Positions 8,609 to 17,230 of a stretch of DNA of 64,000 bases are shown piece by piece. This DNA is from 2-02-FULL-55-14 sp964473365 (GTDB lineage: Bacteria > Bacteroidota > Ignavibacteria > UBA10030). The notes beneath the pieces were generated by a model, which saw nothing but the letters and a program-made list of their open reading frames with translations, had not been told where the DNA came from and ran no database searches. Made by a program: the position numbers and the translations under genes. The stretch is from the NCBI GenBank assembly GCA_964473365.1, contig CAYYOV010000006.1, forward strand, positions 1 to 64,000, written 5' to 3'. Numbering within the stretch: position 1 is the stretch's first letter; each line of letters opens with the position of its first letter.

Positions 8609-10140
8609 CTATTCTATGACGACGGGGAGAGCTCGTCGTTTTGCCCTGACAGAGTCCGGCTTTGGCGGGGGTGGGACCCGGGGGCCGACGACAACGCGCG
8701 CGCCACCCGTGCGAGGCGCATCACCCCGGAGGATTTCCTCGCCACCAGGCGCCGGAGGCTCATCTCCTTCAACCCAAACCCTGGGGGCGACACCAATATT
8801 GAAGAAGACGACGCGGCCGCTGATGGAGTCGTTTACCTCTATCGAGAGACGGTCGCGACGCGCCCGCAGATTGACCCGGGCCATCACTTCCGGAGCGCTG
8901 GCCGGGATCTCCGGCATCTCCGCTTGATCGATCCAGCGACGGATCATCCGATCTCGCCGGGCCGCCAACTCCATCGCGACGGCCTGATGCTGCTCCAGTT
9001 GCACGTGCAACTGGTTGGCGTCGATCCGGTAGCGGGAGATCAGCAGCGAGTCGGGACGCAAGACCACGAACTCGTGCCGTGGATTTGACGGACGGAGGGT
9101 CTCGACAATCTCCTGCGAAGACCGAGGGTCCCCTTCACTTCCGAAGAGCACGTATGGAGCTTCTCGGACGGTCATGAAGCGGCCCATCTTGGTCCGCTGT
9201 TCTGGCTCGAGACATGCAGCCAGCCCCGACACGACGGCACGATTCAATCGGCGGAGATCAGACTTGATCGCGATCTCATCGTTCGCGCCGACGAGCACTG
9301 CCGTTTGTAGTTCCTCGCGTGCGGCATTCAGTACCGAGTCGAGCGCCCGACGTTGCGTGATCGACGGCTTGACGGCTGACATGAACTCAGCAACCGTCAC
9401 TTCTCGTGCCGGACGTGAGGCGTCTTTCTTCACTTCGATGCGGTATCCATCCTTTGCACGGTCGTCAACCTTGAGCGTCGCACCCTTGTCCTTGTCAATT
9501 GGAAGCGTGCCTGTCATGGCGANNNNNNNNNNNNNNNNNNNNNNNNNNNNNNNNNNNNNNNNNNNNNNNNNNNNNNNNNNNNNNNNNNNNNNNNNNNNNN
9601 NNNNNNNNNNNNNNNNNNNNNNACCTTGAGCGTCGCACCCTTGTCCTTGTCAATTGGAAGCGTGCCTGTCATGGCGAACTGGATCGTCCGATCCGCGTCG
9701 AGATCTCCGAAGAGGGGCCACAGGTTCCCCTGCGTGACGGTCTGCTCATATGCCTGCCGGACCGATTCTGCCTGTTGCTCCCAGAACCGCAGAAGCGGGA
9801 TGCGGCTTTCCAGCACCATGAATGTCGCGATGGCCAACGATGCCGTGACGATCGTGACCGCAATGGGCAGATAGCGCCGTGGGAACGGCAGCACGTCCCC
9901 GTCCTCTTGACCGTGGGACGGAAGGGACGTCATGACCCGGTTCACGAACCCGGCGTCAACGCCCAAGCCGGGTGTACGGCGAACGAGACGTTGAAGCCGG
10001 CGCCGTGATTCGACCTCTGCGCGGAACTGAGCATCACGCAGACACCGTTCGTCGAACTGCACCTGCTCCTCCGGCGAAAGGTCGCCGTCGATCGCGCGGC
10101 TGATGAGTAACGCGTCTTCAGATGGTAGCGGAAGGTTCAT
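8609..10140 (-). CDS. Membrane-anchored putative anti-sigma factor (split by a false scaffold gap)
   Basis: As given, the gene is cut by 100 Ns. Removing the Ns and one copy of the duplicated 55-bp flank restores a single in-frame protein of 458 residues. The N-terminus (about 1-55) resembles the cytosolic helical domain of anti-sigma factors (RAIDGDLSPEEQ, with charged helices) but has no HxxxCxxC zinc motif. One membrane segment follows at about residues 88-110. The remaining 340 or so residues would be periplasmic; I recognise no domain there, and it ends in a Pro/Arg-rich tail. The start overlaps the stop of the ECF sigma gene by four bases, which is the main reason for the call. The released signal and any protease site cannot be read. 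Confidence 0.75.
9468..9522. repeat. Left copy of the 55-bp duplicated contig end
   Basis: Identical, base for base, to 9623-9677 on the other side of the N run. It is best explained as an assembly overlap and not as a biological repeat. Confidence 0.97.
9523..9622. other. Scaffold gap of exactly 100 Ns
   Basis: A run of 100 N characters placed between two copies of the same 55-bp sequence. The true distance is probably negative (the contigs overlap). Deleting the Ns plus one copy restores an open frame. Confidence 0.98.
9623..9677. repeat. Right copy of the 55-bp duplicated contig end
   Basis: Exact duplicate of 9468-9522. Collapsing the two copies removes 155 bases in total and puts both halves of the putative anti-sigma gene in one frame. 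Confidence 0.97.
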
Positions 10141-10730
10141 GCGGTATCCTTGTCGAGCATCGGGCCGAGGACCTGTTTCAGCGCCGTGCGCGCACGTGAA
10201 AGCCGGGACTTGACGGTCCCAACTTCGATGTGAAGGATCTCGGCGATCTCTTCGTACGAAAATCCCTGGAGGTCCTTCATGATGACGACCTCGCGCTGAT
10301 GATCTGGTAATGTGCGGAGCCCAAGCGCGACGAGGTCCGGGGCGTCAACGTCGGCCGGCCTCTCCGCGATCCGGGCTTCGAGCTCGGCCCTGGCTCCATC
10401 GTCCATCTGCTGCAATGAAAAGAATTTGCGGAGCTTTCGCCTCCGCATCTCATCCCGGCCCTTATTAATGGCGATCCGGTAGAGCCACGTGTAGAACGAG
10501 GCCTCGAACCTGAATGACGGCAGGGCTTCGTAGGCCTTGATGAAGACCTCCTGTGCCAGATCTTCAACAAGATGTTCATCGTGGAAGATGGCGAACAGAA
10601 GGTTTCGGACCCGTTCGTGATGACGCTCCACCAGGTGGCGAAAGGCCCGCTGGTCACCGCGCTGGACCAGGCCGACGAGTACGTCGTCGGCGGCGGCGCT
10701 CAGGTCGCGGTCGGTGACGGGTTCGTTCAT
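10137..10730 (-). CDS. ECF-family RNA polymerase sigma factor
   Basis: A 197-residue sigma factor with region 2 (LVERHHERVRNLLFAIF, then EDLAQEVFIKAYEAL and SFYTWLYRIAINKGRDEMRR) and region 4 (LPDHQREVVIMKDLQGFSY, EEIAEILHIEVGTVKSRLSR). It is close to the RpoE/SigW type. I use the ATG at 10730, which gives about 15 residues before region 2; an ATG at 10826 would add 32 Pro-rich residues of doubtful value. No Shine-Dalgarno is clear at either. It overlaps the putative anti-sigma gene by four bases, the usual arrangement for an ECF switch. Its target promoter is not visible in this window. Confidence 0.92.
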   Translation of the reverse strand: MNEPVTDRDLSAAADDVLVGLVQRGDQRAFRHLVERHHERVRNLLFAIFHDEHLVEDLAQEVFIKAYEALPSFRFEASFYTWLYRIAINKGRDEMRRRKLRKFFSLQQMDDGARAELEARIAERPADVDAPDLVALGLRTLPDHQREVVIMKDLQGFSYEEIAEILHIEVGTVKSRLSRARTALKQVLGPMLDKDTA

Positions 10731-10916
10731 GGGCTTGGAGGGCCAGACCGGCGACGGGACCGCGCGGGGCGATGAGGGCAGCATGGGCATCGGAAGGTCG
10801 AGGGCGATCGTGCTTCGGTGTTCCATGGGCCTACGAACTGGTTCGCTCCTTGTTGCTGAAAAGCATGCAACGTATTGGACGAACTGACCCTTGCCACGGT
10901 TCCCTCCAGGAAACGA

Positions 10917-10953
10917 CGAAACCCGCGATCCGGGCCTGGAAACGCGGGTTTCG
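10917..10953 (-). terminator. Probable terminator after nuoF
   Basis: An 11-bp perfect stem, 10917-10927 with 10943-10953, and a 15-base loop. On the minus strand the end of the stem reads GGGTTTCGTTTCC, a modest T-rich tail. It separates nuoF from the sigma-factor gene. Confidence 0.6.
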
Positions 10954-10977
10954 GGATGTATCGCAGCACCATCAGAC

Positions 10978-12282
10978 TCACGCGGTGACCGCCGCCTCGA
11001 CCGGCCGATCCACCGTCCTCTTTACGAATTCGTCCCGGAAACGCTTGAGCATCGATTGGACAGGCCAAGCGGCGGCGTCTCCCAGGGCGCAGATGGTGTT
11101 GCCCTCGATGTTATTGGCCACATCCATCAGCAGCTCGACATCCGACATTCGAGCCTGCCCGACCTGGAACCGCTTCAGGATCTTCCAGAGCCATCCGGTG
11201 CCTTCGCGACACGGTGTGCATTGCCCGCATGACTCGTGGTAATAGAACTTGGCGATGCGGGTCAGCACAGCGATCAGATCTGTATCTTCGTCCATCACGA
11301 TCAGTCCGGCCGTCCCCACAGACGACCCGGCCGCTTTGAGAGAATCGGCGTCCATCCGGACACCTTCAAGCGACTCGCCTCGCAGGATCATCGTGGACGA
11401 ACCACCGGGGATGACCGCTTTGATGGCTTTGTTTCCCGGGACGCCGCCGGACCATTTATGAATGATCTCCAGCAGCGGAACGCCCGTCGGCATCTCGAAG
11501 ACGCCAGGCTTGTTCACATGTCCGCTAACACCCACGAGGATCGGACCCGGATGCTTGGGAGATCCGATACCCGCATACCACGCGGCACCTCGCTCGATGA
11601 TGATCGGGACGTTCGAGATCGTCTCGACGTTGTTGATCGTCGTGGGGCATCCCCAGAGTCCGACCTGCGCCGGGAACGGCGGCTTGACCCGCGGATAGCC
11701 GCGGTCACCCTCGATGGAGTTCATCAGCGACGATTCCTCGCCGCAGATGTATGCACCGGCCCCCTTGTGAATGTAGATCTGCGTGGTGAATCCGGAGTCG
11801 AGGATGTTCTCGCCGACGAGCCGGTTGGCGTACGCATCTTCGAGCGCACGCTCGAGCATCCGAATCCATTTCCCATACTCGCCGCGGATATAGATGTAGG
11901 CGGCGGTGATACCCATCGCCCAACAGGCGATCAGTGTACCCTCGATCAGCAGATGTGGGTTCAACTCAAAGATCTGCCGGTCTTTGAACGTCCCCGGTTC
12001 CGATTCATCGCCGTTGACGCACAAGTACTTCGCCTTGTTCGTCAGCTTTGGCATGAAGGACCACTTAAGGCCGGTCGGAAAACACGCACCCCCACGCCCG
12101 CGGAGGTTCGACTTCTTCACCTCGTCAATGACCTCTTCGGGCTTCATCGCCAACGCCTTCCGGAGTGCGGTATAGCCGCCGTGCTGGCGATAGACGTCGA
12201 TCTTGTGCAAGTCTTTGATGGGTGGGAGAATGACGCTCTCCCACGTTGTCGCCTGATCGGGATGGGACGGGATGGCGGTCAT
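10978..12282 (-). CDS. nuoF: NADH-quinone oxidoreductase subunit F
   Basis: A 434-residue NADH-binding subunit of complex I. It carries the FMN/NADH site (LRGRGGACFPTGLKW) and NGDESEPGTFKDR, plus the N3 4Fe-4S cluster ligands in ESCGQCTPCREG with the fourth Cys further on (NTICALGDAAAWP). It receives hydride from NADH and passes electrons to the Fe-S chain. It is the last gene of the cluster here; nuoG and the proton-pumping genes nuoH to nuoN are not in this window. It overlaps nuoE by four bases. Confidence 0.97.
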   Translation of the reverse strand: MTAIPSHPDQATTWESVILPPIKDLHKIDVYRQHGGYTALRKALAMKPEEVIDEVKKSNLRGRGGACFPTGLKWSFMPKLTNKAKYLCVNGDESEPGTFKDRQIFELNPHLLIEGTLIACWAMGITAAYIYIRGEYGKWIRMLERALEDAYANRLVGENILDSGFTTQIYIHKGAGAYICGEESSLMNSIEGDRGYPRVKPPFPAQVGLWGCPTTINNVETISNVPIIIERGAAWYAGIGSPKHPGPILVGVSGHVNKPGVFEMPTGVPLLEIIHKWSGGVPGNKAIKAVIPGGSSTMILRGESLEGVRMDADSLKAAGSSVGTAGLIVMDEDTDLIAVLTRIAKFYYHESCGQCTPCREGTGWLWKILKRFQVGQARMSDVELLMDVANNIEGNTICALGDAAAWPVQSMLKRFRDEFVKRTVDRPVEAAVTA

Positions 12283-12773
12283 CGCAGTCCCTCCAGCAGA
12301 CGATCGACCTTCTCAGAGGTCAGGTTCTCGTGGTACTCCTCACCGATCGCAAGCATCGGTGCATAACCGCACGCACCCATGCATTCCGTTTCACTCAGCG
12401 TGACCTTTTTGTCGGGAGTCGTCTCTCCACATTTCACACCAAGCCTCTGCTCAAGATGCTTCAGGATCTTCTCCGAACCTCGCAGCATGCACGACACATT
12501 CGTACAGACCTCGATATGGTGCCGGCCTGTCGGCGCGGTCTGGAACATTGTGTAGAATGTCACGACGCCGAGGACGTGAGCGAAGGAGACGCCAAGGAGT
12601 TCCGCCACTTCCTTCATCGAGGTCTCGGAAATGTAGCCCTCCTGCTCCTGGACCATCCAGAGCACCGGCAGCGTCAGAGCCTGCGTGGTCGGATATCGCC
12701 GCTTGAGCTCCTCGACCCGCTTCAGATTGTTCTCGTTGAGCATGTTCGATGTCGCGTGGGGGCGTGAGATCAC
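12279..12773 (-). CDS. nuoE: NADH-quinone oxidoreductase subunit E
   Basis: The 24-kDa-type subunit carrying the N1a 2Fe-2S cluster. The thioredoxin-like fold is seen from VTFYTMF onward, with cluster ligands in CTNVSC and CMGACG. The frame opens at a GTG at 12773 that overlaps the nuoD stop (GTGA), giving 164 residues. An ATG at 12743 would give 154 residues and a more typical N-terminus (MLNENNLKRVEELKRRYP). Both are possible; the overlap favours the GTG. Confidence 0.95.
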   Translation of the reverse strand: MISRPHATSNMLNENNLKRVEELKRRYPTTQALTLPVLWMVQEQEGYISETSMKEVAELLGVSFAHVLGVVTFYTMFQTAPTGRHHIEVCTNVSCMLRGSEKILKHLEQRLGVKCGETTPDKKVTLSETECMGACGYAPMLAIGEEYHENLTSEKVDRLLEGLR

Positions 12774-14026
12774 TTGTCCGCTTCACCCATGACAGGGTCG
12801 ATACTGCCGATGATCGCCACGACGTCGGAGATCATCGCGCCCTGGATCAGGGTGGGCAACGACTGCAAATTTGTGAATGACGGCGAGCGGATCTTCAGCC
12901 GCCAGGGATAGCCCTTGCCGTCGCTATACAGGTAGAAACCGAGCTCCCCCTTCGGGGCCTCGACGGCGTGGTAGACCTCGCCGACCGGGGGATTCTCGCC
13001 AAAGTTGACCAGCATGAAATCGTGGATCAGTTCTTCCATGCGGGTGTAGACCTGCTCCTTACGGGGCAGGACCTTCTTCGGCTGGTGCGCGTGTATCTCC
13101 CCCTTCGGAAGGCGGTCCATGATCTGATTGACCATCCGAATGCTCTGCTTGATCTCGCCCATGCGAACGTAGTATCGGGCAAGAGTGTCGCCACCTTCGT
13201 AGACCGGAACGTCAAAATCGAGATCGTTGTAGATGAGGTACGGCTGAGATTTGCGCAGGTCATGCGACAGTCCGCATGCGCGGAGGCTGGGGCCCGTCAT
13301 ACCGAGGTCGATGGCTTGATCGGCGGTAATGACGCCGACCCCGTCGCATCGTTCGACGAAGATCCGGTTCCGGTTCAGGAGCTTCTCGCACTCATCCAAC
13401 TGCTCCGGGAATTGGCGCATGAAGTCCCGCACCATCGTCTCGGCATCTGGGAGCAGGTCATGCGCGAGGCCGCCGATGCGCGTGAAAGAGGTCGTGAACC
13501 GGGCCCCGACGAGATGCTCGAACACGTCGTACAGCTTTTCGCGCTCGCGGAAGCTCCACATAAAGACGGTGAGGGCGCCGACGTCCATGGCCAATGAGCC
13601 AAGCCACAGGAGGTGCGACGATATACGGGCGAGCTCGCTGATAAGCGTACGCAGGTACTGCGCCCGGGGAGGCGCTTCGATGCCGATGAGCTTCTCGACC
13701 GCGAGCACGTACGCAACGTTGTTGGAAAGCGGCGAGAGATAGTCGAGCCGGTCCGTATGCGGAATGAATTCGTGGTAGGTGCAATTCTCCGCGAGCTTTT
13801 CGTACCCGCGATGCAGATAGCCAAGCTCGGGCACACATCCAATGACTGTCTCCCCATCGAGTTTCAACAAGAGACGGAGCACGCCATGGGTTGCTGGATG
13901 CTGCGGACCCATGTTGAGCACCATCTCGCTCTCGAGGGCGTCATCGAATTGCACGCTCGTGTTCTGGTCTTCGAGCGCTTGCAGGATCTTGGACTTGCGG
14001 GGAAGATCTTCGGTCAGGACGGCCAT
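12770..14026 (-). CDS. nuoD: NADH-quinone oxidoreductase subunit D
   Basis: A 418-residue 49-kDa-type subunit that shapes the quinone pocket with NuoB. It has the typical GPQHPATHGVLR near residue 40, YLHRGYEK, and the C-terminal DPVMGEADK in the family's usual form (D-P-V-M-G-E-x-D). It is separate from nuoC, not fused as in E. coli. It follows nuoC by three bases. Confidence 0.97.
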   Translation of the reverse strand: MAVLTEDLPRKSKILQALEDQNTSVQFDDALESEMVLNMGPQHPATHGVLRLLLKLDGETVIGCVPELGYLHRGYEKLAENCTYHEFIPHTDRLDYLSPLSNNVAYVLAVEKLIGIEAPPRAQYLRTLISELARISSHLLWLGSLAMDVGALTVFMWSFREREKLYDVFEHLVGARFTTSFTRIGGLAHDLLPDAETMVRDFMRQFPEQLDECEKLLNRNRIFVERCDGVGVITADQAIDLGMTGPSLRACGLSHDLRKSQPYLIYNDLDFDVPVYEGGDTLARYYVRMGEIKQSIRMVNQIMDRLPKGEIHAHQPKKVLPRKEQVYTRMEELIHDFMLVNFGENPPVGEVYHAVEAPKGELGFYLYSDGKGYPWRLKIRSPSFTNLQSLPTLIQGAMISDVVAIIGSIDPVMGEADK

Positions 14027-14029
14027 AGC

Positions 14030-14512
14030 TTACTTCTTCGGGAGGGGGAGCGATCCGGGGATACCCATCAGCGGGAAGTCTTTCCGGAGCGGGTGATGCT
14101 CGAACGCCTCCGGCATATACATCCTCCGGAGGTCGGGATGCCCGGCGAAGGAGATACCGAACATGTCAAACGTTTCGCGCTCGTGCCAGTTGGCAGTACG
14201 CCAGACGCCCGTCACCGTTGGGATCGTCGGCTCCTGCTCTTCGCAAAATGTCTTCAGGCGGATCCGATGGTGCCGGCTGAGCGAAAAGAGGTTGTAGACG
14301 ACGCCGAAGCGCCGGACAGGAGTGTACATATCGATGCCGCAGAGGTCAGATAGCAGATCAAATCGAAGGTCGGGGCTCTCCTTGAGAAACGTGCAGACCT
14401 CGACAATCCGGTCCTTGGTTACGATGACCGTCAGCTCGCCCCGGAATTCTGAACTTTCCTCTATCGCTGCGCCGAATGTTTCGCGCAACCGTTGAAGAAC
14501 ATGGTCGTTCAT
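14030..14512 (-). CDS. nuoC: NADH-quinone oxidoreductase subunit C
   Basis: A 160-residue 30-kDa-type subunit of the peripheral arm. The family segments WHERETFDMFGI and PDLRRMYMPEAFEHHPLRKD are clear, followed by FPLMG. It lies between nuoB and nuoD with only two- and three-base gaps. Confidence 0.96.
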   Translation of the reverse strand: MNDHVLQRLRETFGAAIEESSEFRGELTVIVTKDRIVEVCTFLKESPDLRFDLLSDLCGIDMYTPVRRFGVVYNLFSLSRHHRIRLKTFCEEQEPTIPTVTGVWRTANWHERETFDMFGISFAGHPDLRRMYMPEAFEHHPLRKDFPLMGIPGSLPLPKK

Positions 14513-14514
14513 GG

Positions 14515-15048
14515 TCAGGCGACCTTTCCGGCGGCGCGGAATTTGAGCGGCGGCTCTCCGATGAACGCCGGTGACGTGCCGCGGCTTTCACCCCGCTGAA
14601 CCTTCTTCTGGACCAGCATCAAGGCGTTCAAGAGGTTATCAGGACGCGGTGGGCAACCAGCCACATAGACATCGACCGGCAGGAACTGGTCAATCCCCTG
14701 GACGACATTGTACGTTCGGTACATCCCCCCGGATGATGTGCACGCTCCCATCGCGATGACCCATTTAGGTTCGGGCATCTGATCGTAGATCTTTCGTACG
14801 ACCTGCGCCATTTTGTAGGTGGTCGTACCAGCCACGATCATCAGGTCGGATTGGCGGGGCGAGAAGCGGAACGCTTCTGAACCGAAACGCGCCGAATCGA
14901 ACCGCGGTCCTGCGAAGGCCATCATCTCGATCGCACAACATGAGATGCCCATCGGCATCGGGAACAATGAATTCTTTCGGCACCAGTTGATGGCATCTTC
15001 CAGTTTTGTCAGGAGGAAGCTCTCCCCCATCGCCTTCTCTAGTCCCAT
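14515..15048 (-). CDS. nuoB: NADH-quinone oxidoreductase subunit B
   Basis: A 177-residue subunit holding the terminal N2 4Fe-4S cluster that reduces quinone. The ligands are visible: the tandem Cys in GISCCAIEM, the Cys in MGACTSSGGMY, and the Cys in VAGCPPRPD. It overlaps the end of nuoA by ten bases. Confidence 0.98.
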   Translation of the reverse strand: MGLEKAMGESFLLTKLEDAINWCRKNSLFPMPMGISCCAIEMMAFAGPRFDSARFGSEAFRFSPRQSDLMIVAGTTTYKMAQVVRKIYDQMPEPKWVIAMGACTSSGGMYRTYNVVQGIDQFLPVDVYVAGCPPRPDNLLNALMLVQKKVQRGESRGTSPAFIGEPPLKFRAAGKVA

Positions 15049-15395
15049 TCGAGCGCTCCCTTCCTCCAGATATAATAGTAGCCAACGAGCAGGATGCTCA
15101 GAAAGACGAACATTGTAATAAAACCCTGGATCCCGAGTGAACGGAACGATACGGCCCAGGGATACAGGAACACGACTTCGATATCGAAGATGATGAACAG
15201 CATGGCGATCATGTAGAATTTCACGGAGAACCGCTCTCGGGCGGTCTTGACCGGCTCCATGCCGCTCTCGTAGGTCGAGAGCTTCTCTTCAGAAGGGCGT
15301 TTGGGCCCGACGATCTCGTTGATCTTGCCCATGGCGACGGCGAAACCGACCCCAATGGCAAGCATAAAGAAGATAGGTACGTAGGATTCCAGCAT
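15039..15395 (-). CDS. nuoA: NADH-quinone oxidoreductase subunit A
   Basis: A 118-residue membrane subunit with three helices. The conserved loop between helices 1 and 2 includes KLSTYESGMEP. The segment FIIFDIEVVFLYPWA is the family's second helix. It is the first gene of the cluster. The 95-bp region upstream is AT-rich and holds the previous gene's terminator; TAGAAT and TATGAT can serve as -10 elements, but no matching -35 was found. Confidence 0.96.
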   Translation of the reverse strand: MLESYVPIFFMLAIGVGFAVAMGKINEIVGPKRPSEEKLSTYESGMEPVKTARERFSVKFYMIAMLFIIFDIEVVFLYPWAVSFRSLGIQGFITMFVFLSILLVGYYYIWRKGALEWD

Positions 15396-15432
15396 AGGCG
15401 TGTTTTTCGTTTACATCATAAATATTCTAGAG

Positions 15433-15465
15433 AAAAAACGCCTGAAAATCCACAACCGGCAGGCG
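15433..15465 (-). terminator. Intrinsic terminator after the Ig-like lipoprotein gene
   Basis: On the minus strand CGCCTG (15465-15460), a 15-base loop, CAGGCG (15444-15439), then six Ts (15438-15433). Confidence 0.8.
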
Positions 15466-15490
15466 TGTACCACACACCTCCGTGGGACGC

Positions 15491-17230
15491 TCAACGCGAG
15501 AGTCGAAGACGGAGTCCCTCCAGCGGCCAACGAGGTCTAACACGTAACGTGTCAGAATCGAGCGTCCGCCGTTCCGATGGCTCCACGGGAAACGGACGAC
15601 CAGCATCCCACACGCCGTTGTCATTCCGGTCACGATAGGCATGGACGATGAACCGTCCTGCCGGAAGACCATCAACGCGAAATGTGCCCGATGGCGAAGC
15701 GACTGCCCGGACAACCTTGGCCTGTCGGGCCTTGATCTCTCGCGCCGTGACGATGATCGGACCGGTCGTGTCGGTCGGACTTTCCTCCACCACGATCCCC
15801 TCGATACTTCCATCGGTCTGGGGGTCGCGGGTCGCAAGGTGGAGGGTCAACACCGTATCTGCGATCCGGGACGTCTTCCAATCTTGCAGGCCGGAAACGC
15901 TGATCGATGCCACATACCATCGATCGCGCTCCAGCGGCACCGATGGCTTGAGTCGTGCCAGCGTCGGAAGCGGCCAACGGACGTTGCTTCGAACCGTGGC
16001 GGTCCCTTCCCCCCGGAACGCGGCCGAGATACCGGCCATGGTTTCGGAAAGCACCGGTTGCGAGAAGGCTAGGTCTATCTCCAGTTCCGGGTCGAGGTCG
16101 CGCGTGCTGTCGCGGGGCGTAACCGCGAGGAGCCGTGGAGCCAGCGTGTCGAGCTTTGCCGGGCCTGAGAACGAGCGCACCAGCGCACCGGATATTCCAG
16201 GGTTGCCCGTGAGATCGAACACACGGTCTGCCCGGAGGAGGTACGGTCGGTCTGTCGCGAGATAGTCACAGAGGATGGTGGCCTTCTTCAGGTCGCCGAA
16301 GTTCGGAATGACGACGAAGACCGGTACCGTGCGACCTTCAACGGTATCAATGATCGAGAACTGCAGTGATCGACCGGCCACCGTGTCAACCTCTTCAGAG
16401 AAGCCGACCTCGAGGTGATTCTTGTCCCTCGCTTCGACATTGACTAACCGCGGTCCCGTCGTGTCCTCCTTCGCCAATTGCAGGACGATCGAGGTCCGGG
16501 CAGTATCGTCGCTCGTGATGCGCAGATCGGCCGAGGGGAGAGCATACTCATCCGTCTCGCGGTCGTACAGCAGGTTCCGGTATTCATCGCGAATGGCGAG
16601 AAGTCTGTACGGTCCGATCCTGATATGCGGAAGGCGGAACGTTCCATCGCTCCCCGTCTGCGTCGCGTAGGTCGGGCGCGTGGTCAGCGGATTGAGGGTG
16701 TCGGGATTGATGCCACCGAGGTGATAGGCCATGATCATGACGCCGGACACCTGATCCGTGGATGTGCGCGGATAGAGGCGGCCAGCGAGCAAGCCCCGAT
16801 CGATCGACGGGCCGGTCGAGAACGCCATCGTGAACGCATCGCGCATCCGGTTGCGACGGGCCGGCTCGAGATCGATCACGTCGGTCCCGACCGTCAGCAC
16901 GTACGTCGTCGAATCGCGCAGCGGCTCAAGAAGAACAAGCTCGACGACCCTGCCCGACCATTCGAACTCATACTCCCCGATGGCCGGCGACAGGAAGACC
17001 GATTCCTCGAACGATCGTTGATCGACGTATTCGTCGAACGTGAATTCCACCCGGTCGCCCTTGAAGTTGACGGTGAAGGGGGCCGGCCAGGCGGCAACGA
17101 TCTGGGGGCCCTCCTCGTCCATCGGTCCTCCTGCTGGCGGGATCTGATTGGCGCAACCAGCCAGCCACAGGGAAACGCAAAGAAGAACAGAGTGACGAAG
17201 GATGAGGCTGTTGTAGGTCATGAGGGTCAC
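15491..17230 (-). CDS. Ig-like domain lipoprotein
   Basis: A 579-residue exported lipoprotein. The N-terminal signal ends in the lipobox LAGC, with Cys near residue 26, followed by ANQIPPAGGP. An SbsA-type Ig-like (Big_5) domain follows at about residues 40-145, with a carboxypeptidase-regulatory-like beta-sandwich repeat (DGTFRLPHIRIGPYRLLAI) next. Further Ig-like modules and a second such sandwich (SGTFRVDGLPAGRFIVHAY) lie near the C-terminus. This domain order is common in Bacteroidota surface or periplasmic lipoproteins of unknown role. It overlaps mltG by four bases, so a cell-wall connection is possible but inferred. Confidence 0.85.
   Translation of the reverse strand: MTLMTYNSLILRHSVLLCVSLWLAGCANQIPPAGGPMDEEGPQIVAAWPAPFTVNFKGDRVEFTFDEYVDQRSFEESVFLSPAIGEYEFEWSGRVVELVLLEPLRDSTTYVLTVGTDVIDLEPARRNRMRDAFTMAFSTGPSIDRGLLAGRLYPRTSTDQVSGVMIMAYHLGGINPDTLNPLTTRPTYATQTGSDGTFRLPHIRIGPYRLLAIRDEYRNLLYDRETDEYALPSADLRITSDDTARTSIVLQLAKEDTTGPRLVNVEARDKNHLEVGFSEEVDTVAGRSLQFSIIDTVEGRTVPVFVVIPNFGDLKKATILCDYLATDRPYLLRADRVFDLTGNPGISGALVRSFSGPAKLDTLAPRLLAVTPRDSTRDLDPELEIDLAFSQPVLSETMAGISAAFRGEGTATVRSNVRWPLPTLARLKPSVPLERDRWYVASISVSGLQDWKTSRIADTVLTLHLATRDPQTDGSIEGIVVEESPTDTTGPIIVTAREIKARQAKVVRAVASPSGTFRVDGLPAGRFIVHAYRDRNDNGVWDAGRPFPVEPSERRTLDSDTLRVRPRWPLEGLRLRLSR

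Noticed and set aside
9523..9622. N run as a repeat or mobile element boundary
   Set aside because: Identical 55-bp flanks look like a target-site duplication, but 55 bp is too long, and collapse restores an intact gene.
11236..12366. 376-codon open frame opposite nuoF and nuoE
   Set aside because: Arg/Asp-rich shadow translation with no signal, motif or ribosome site.
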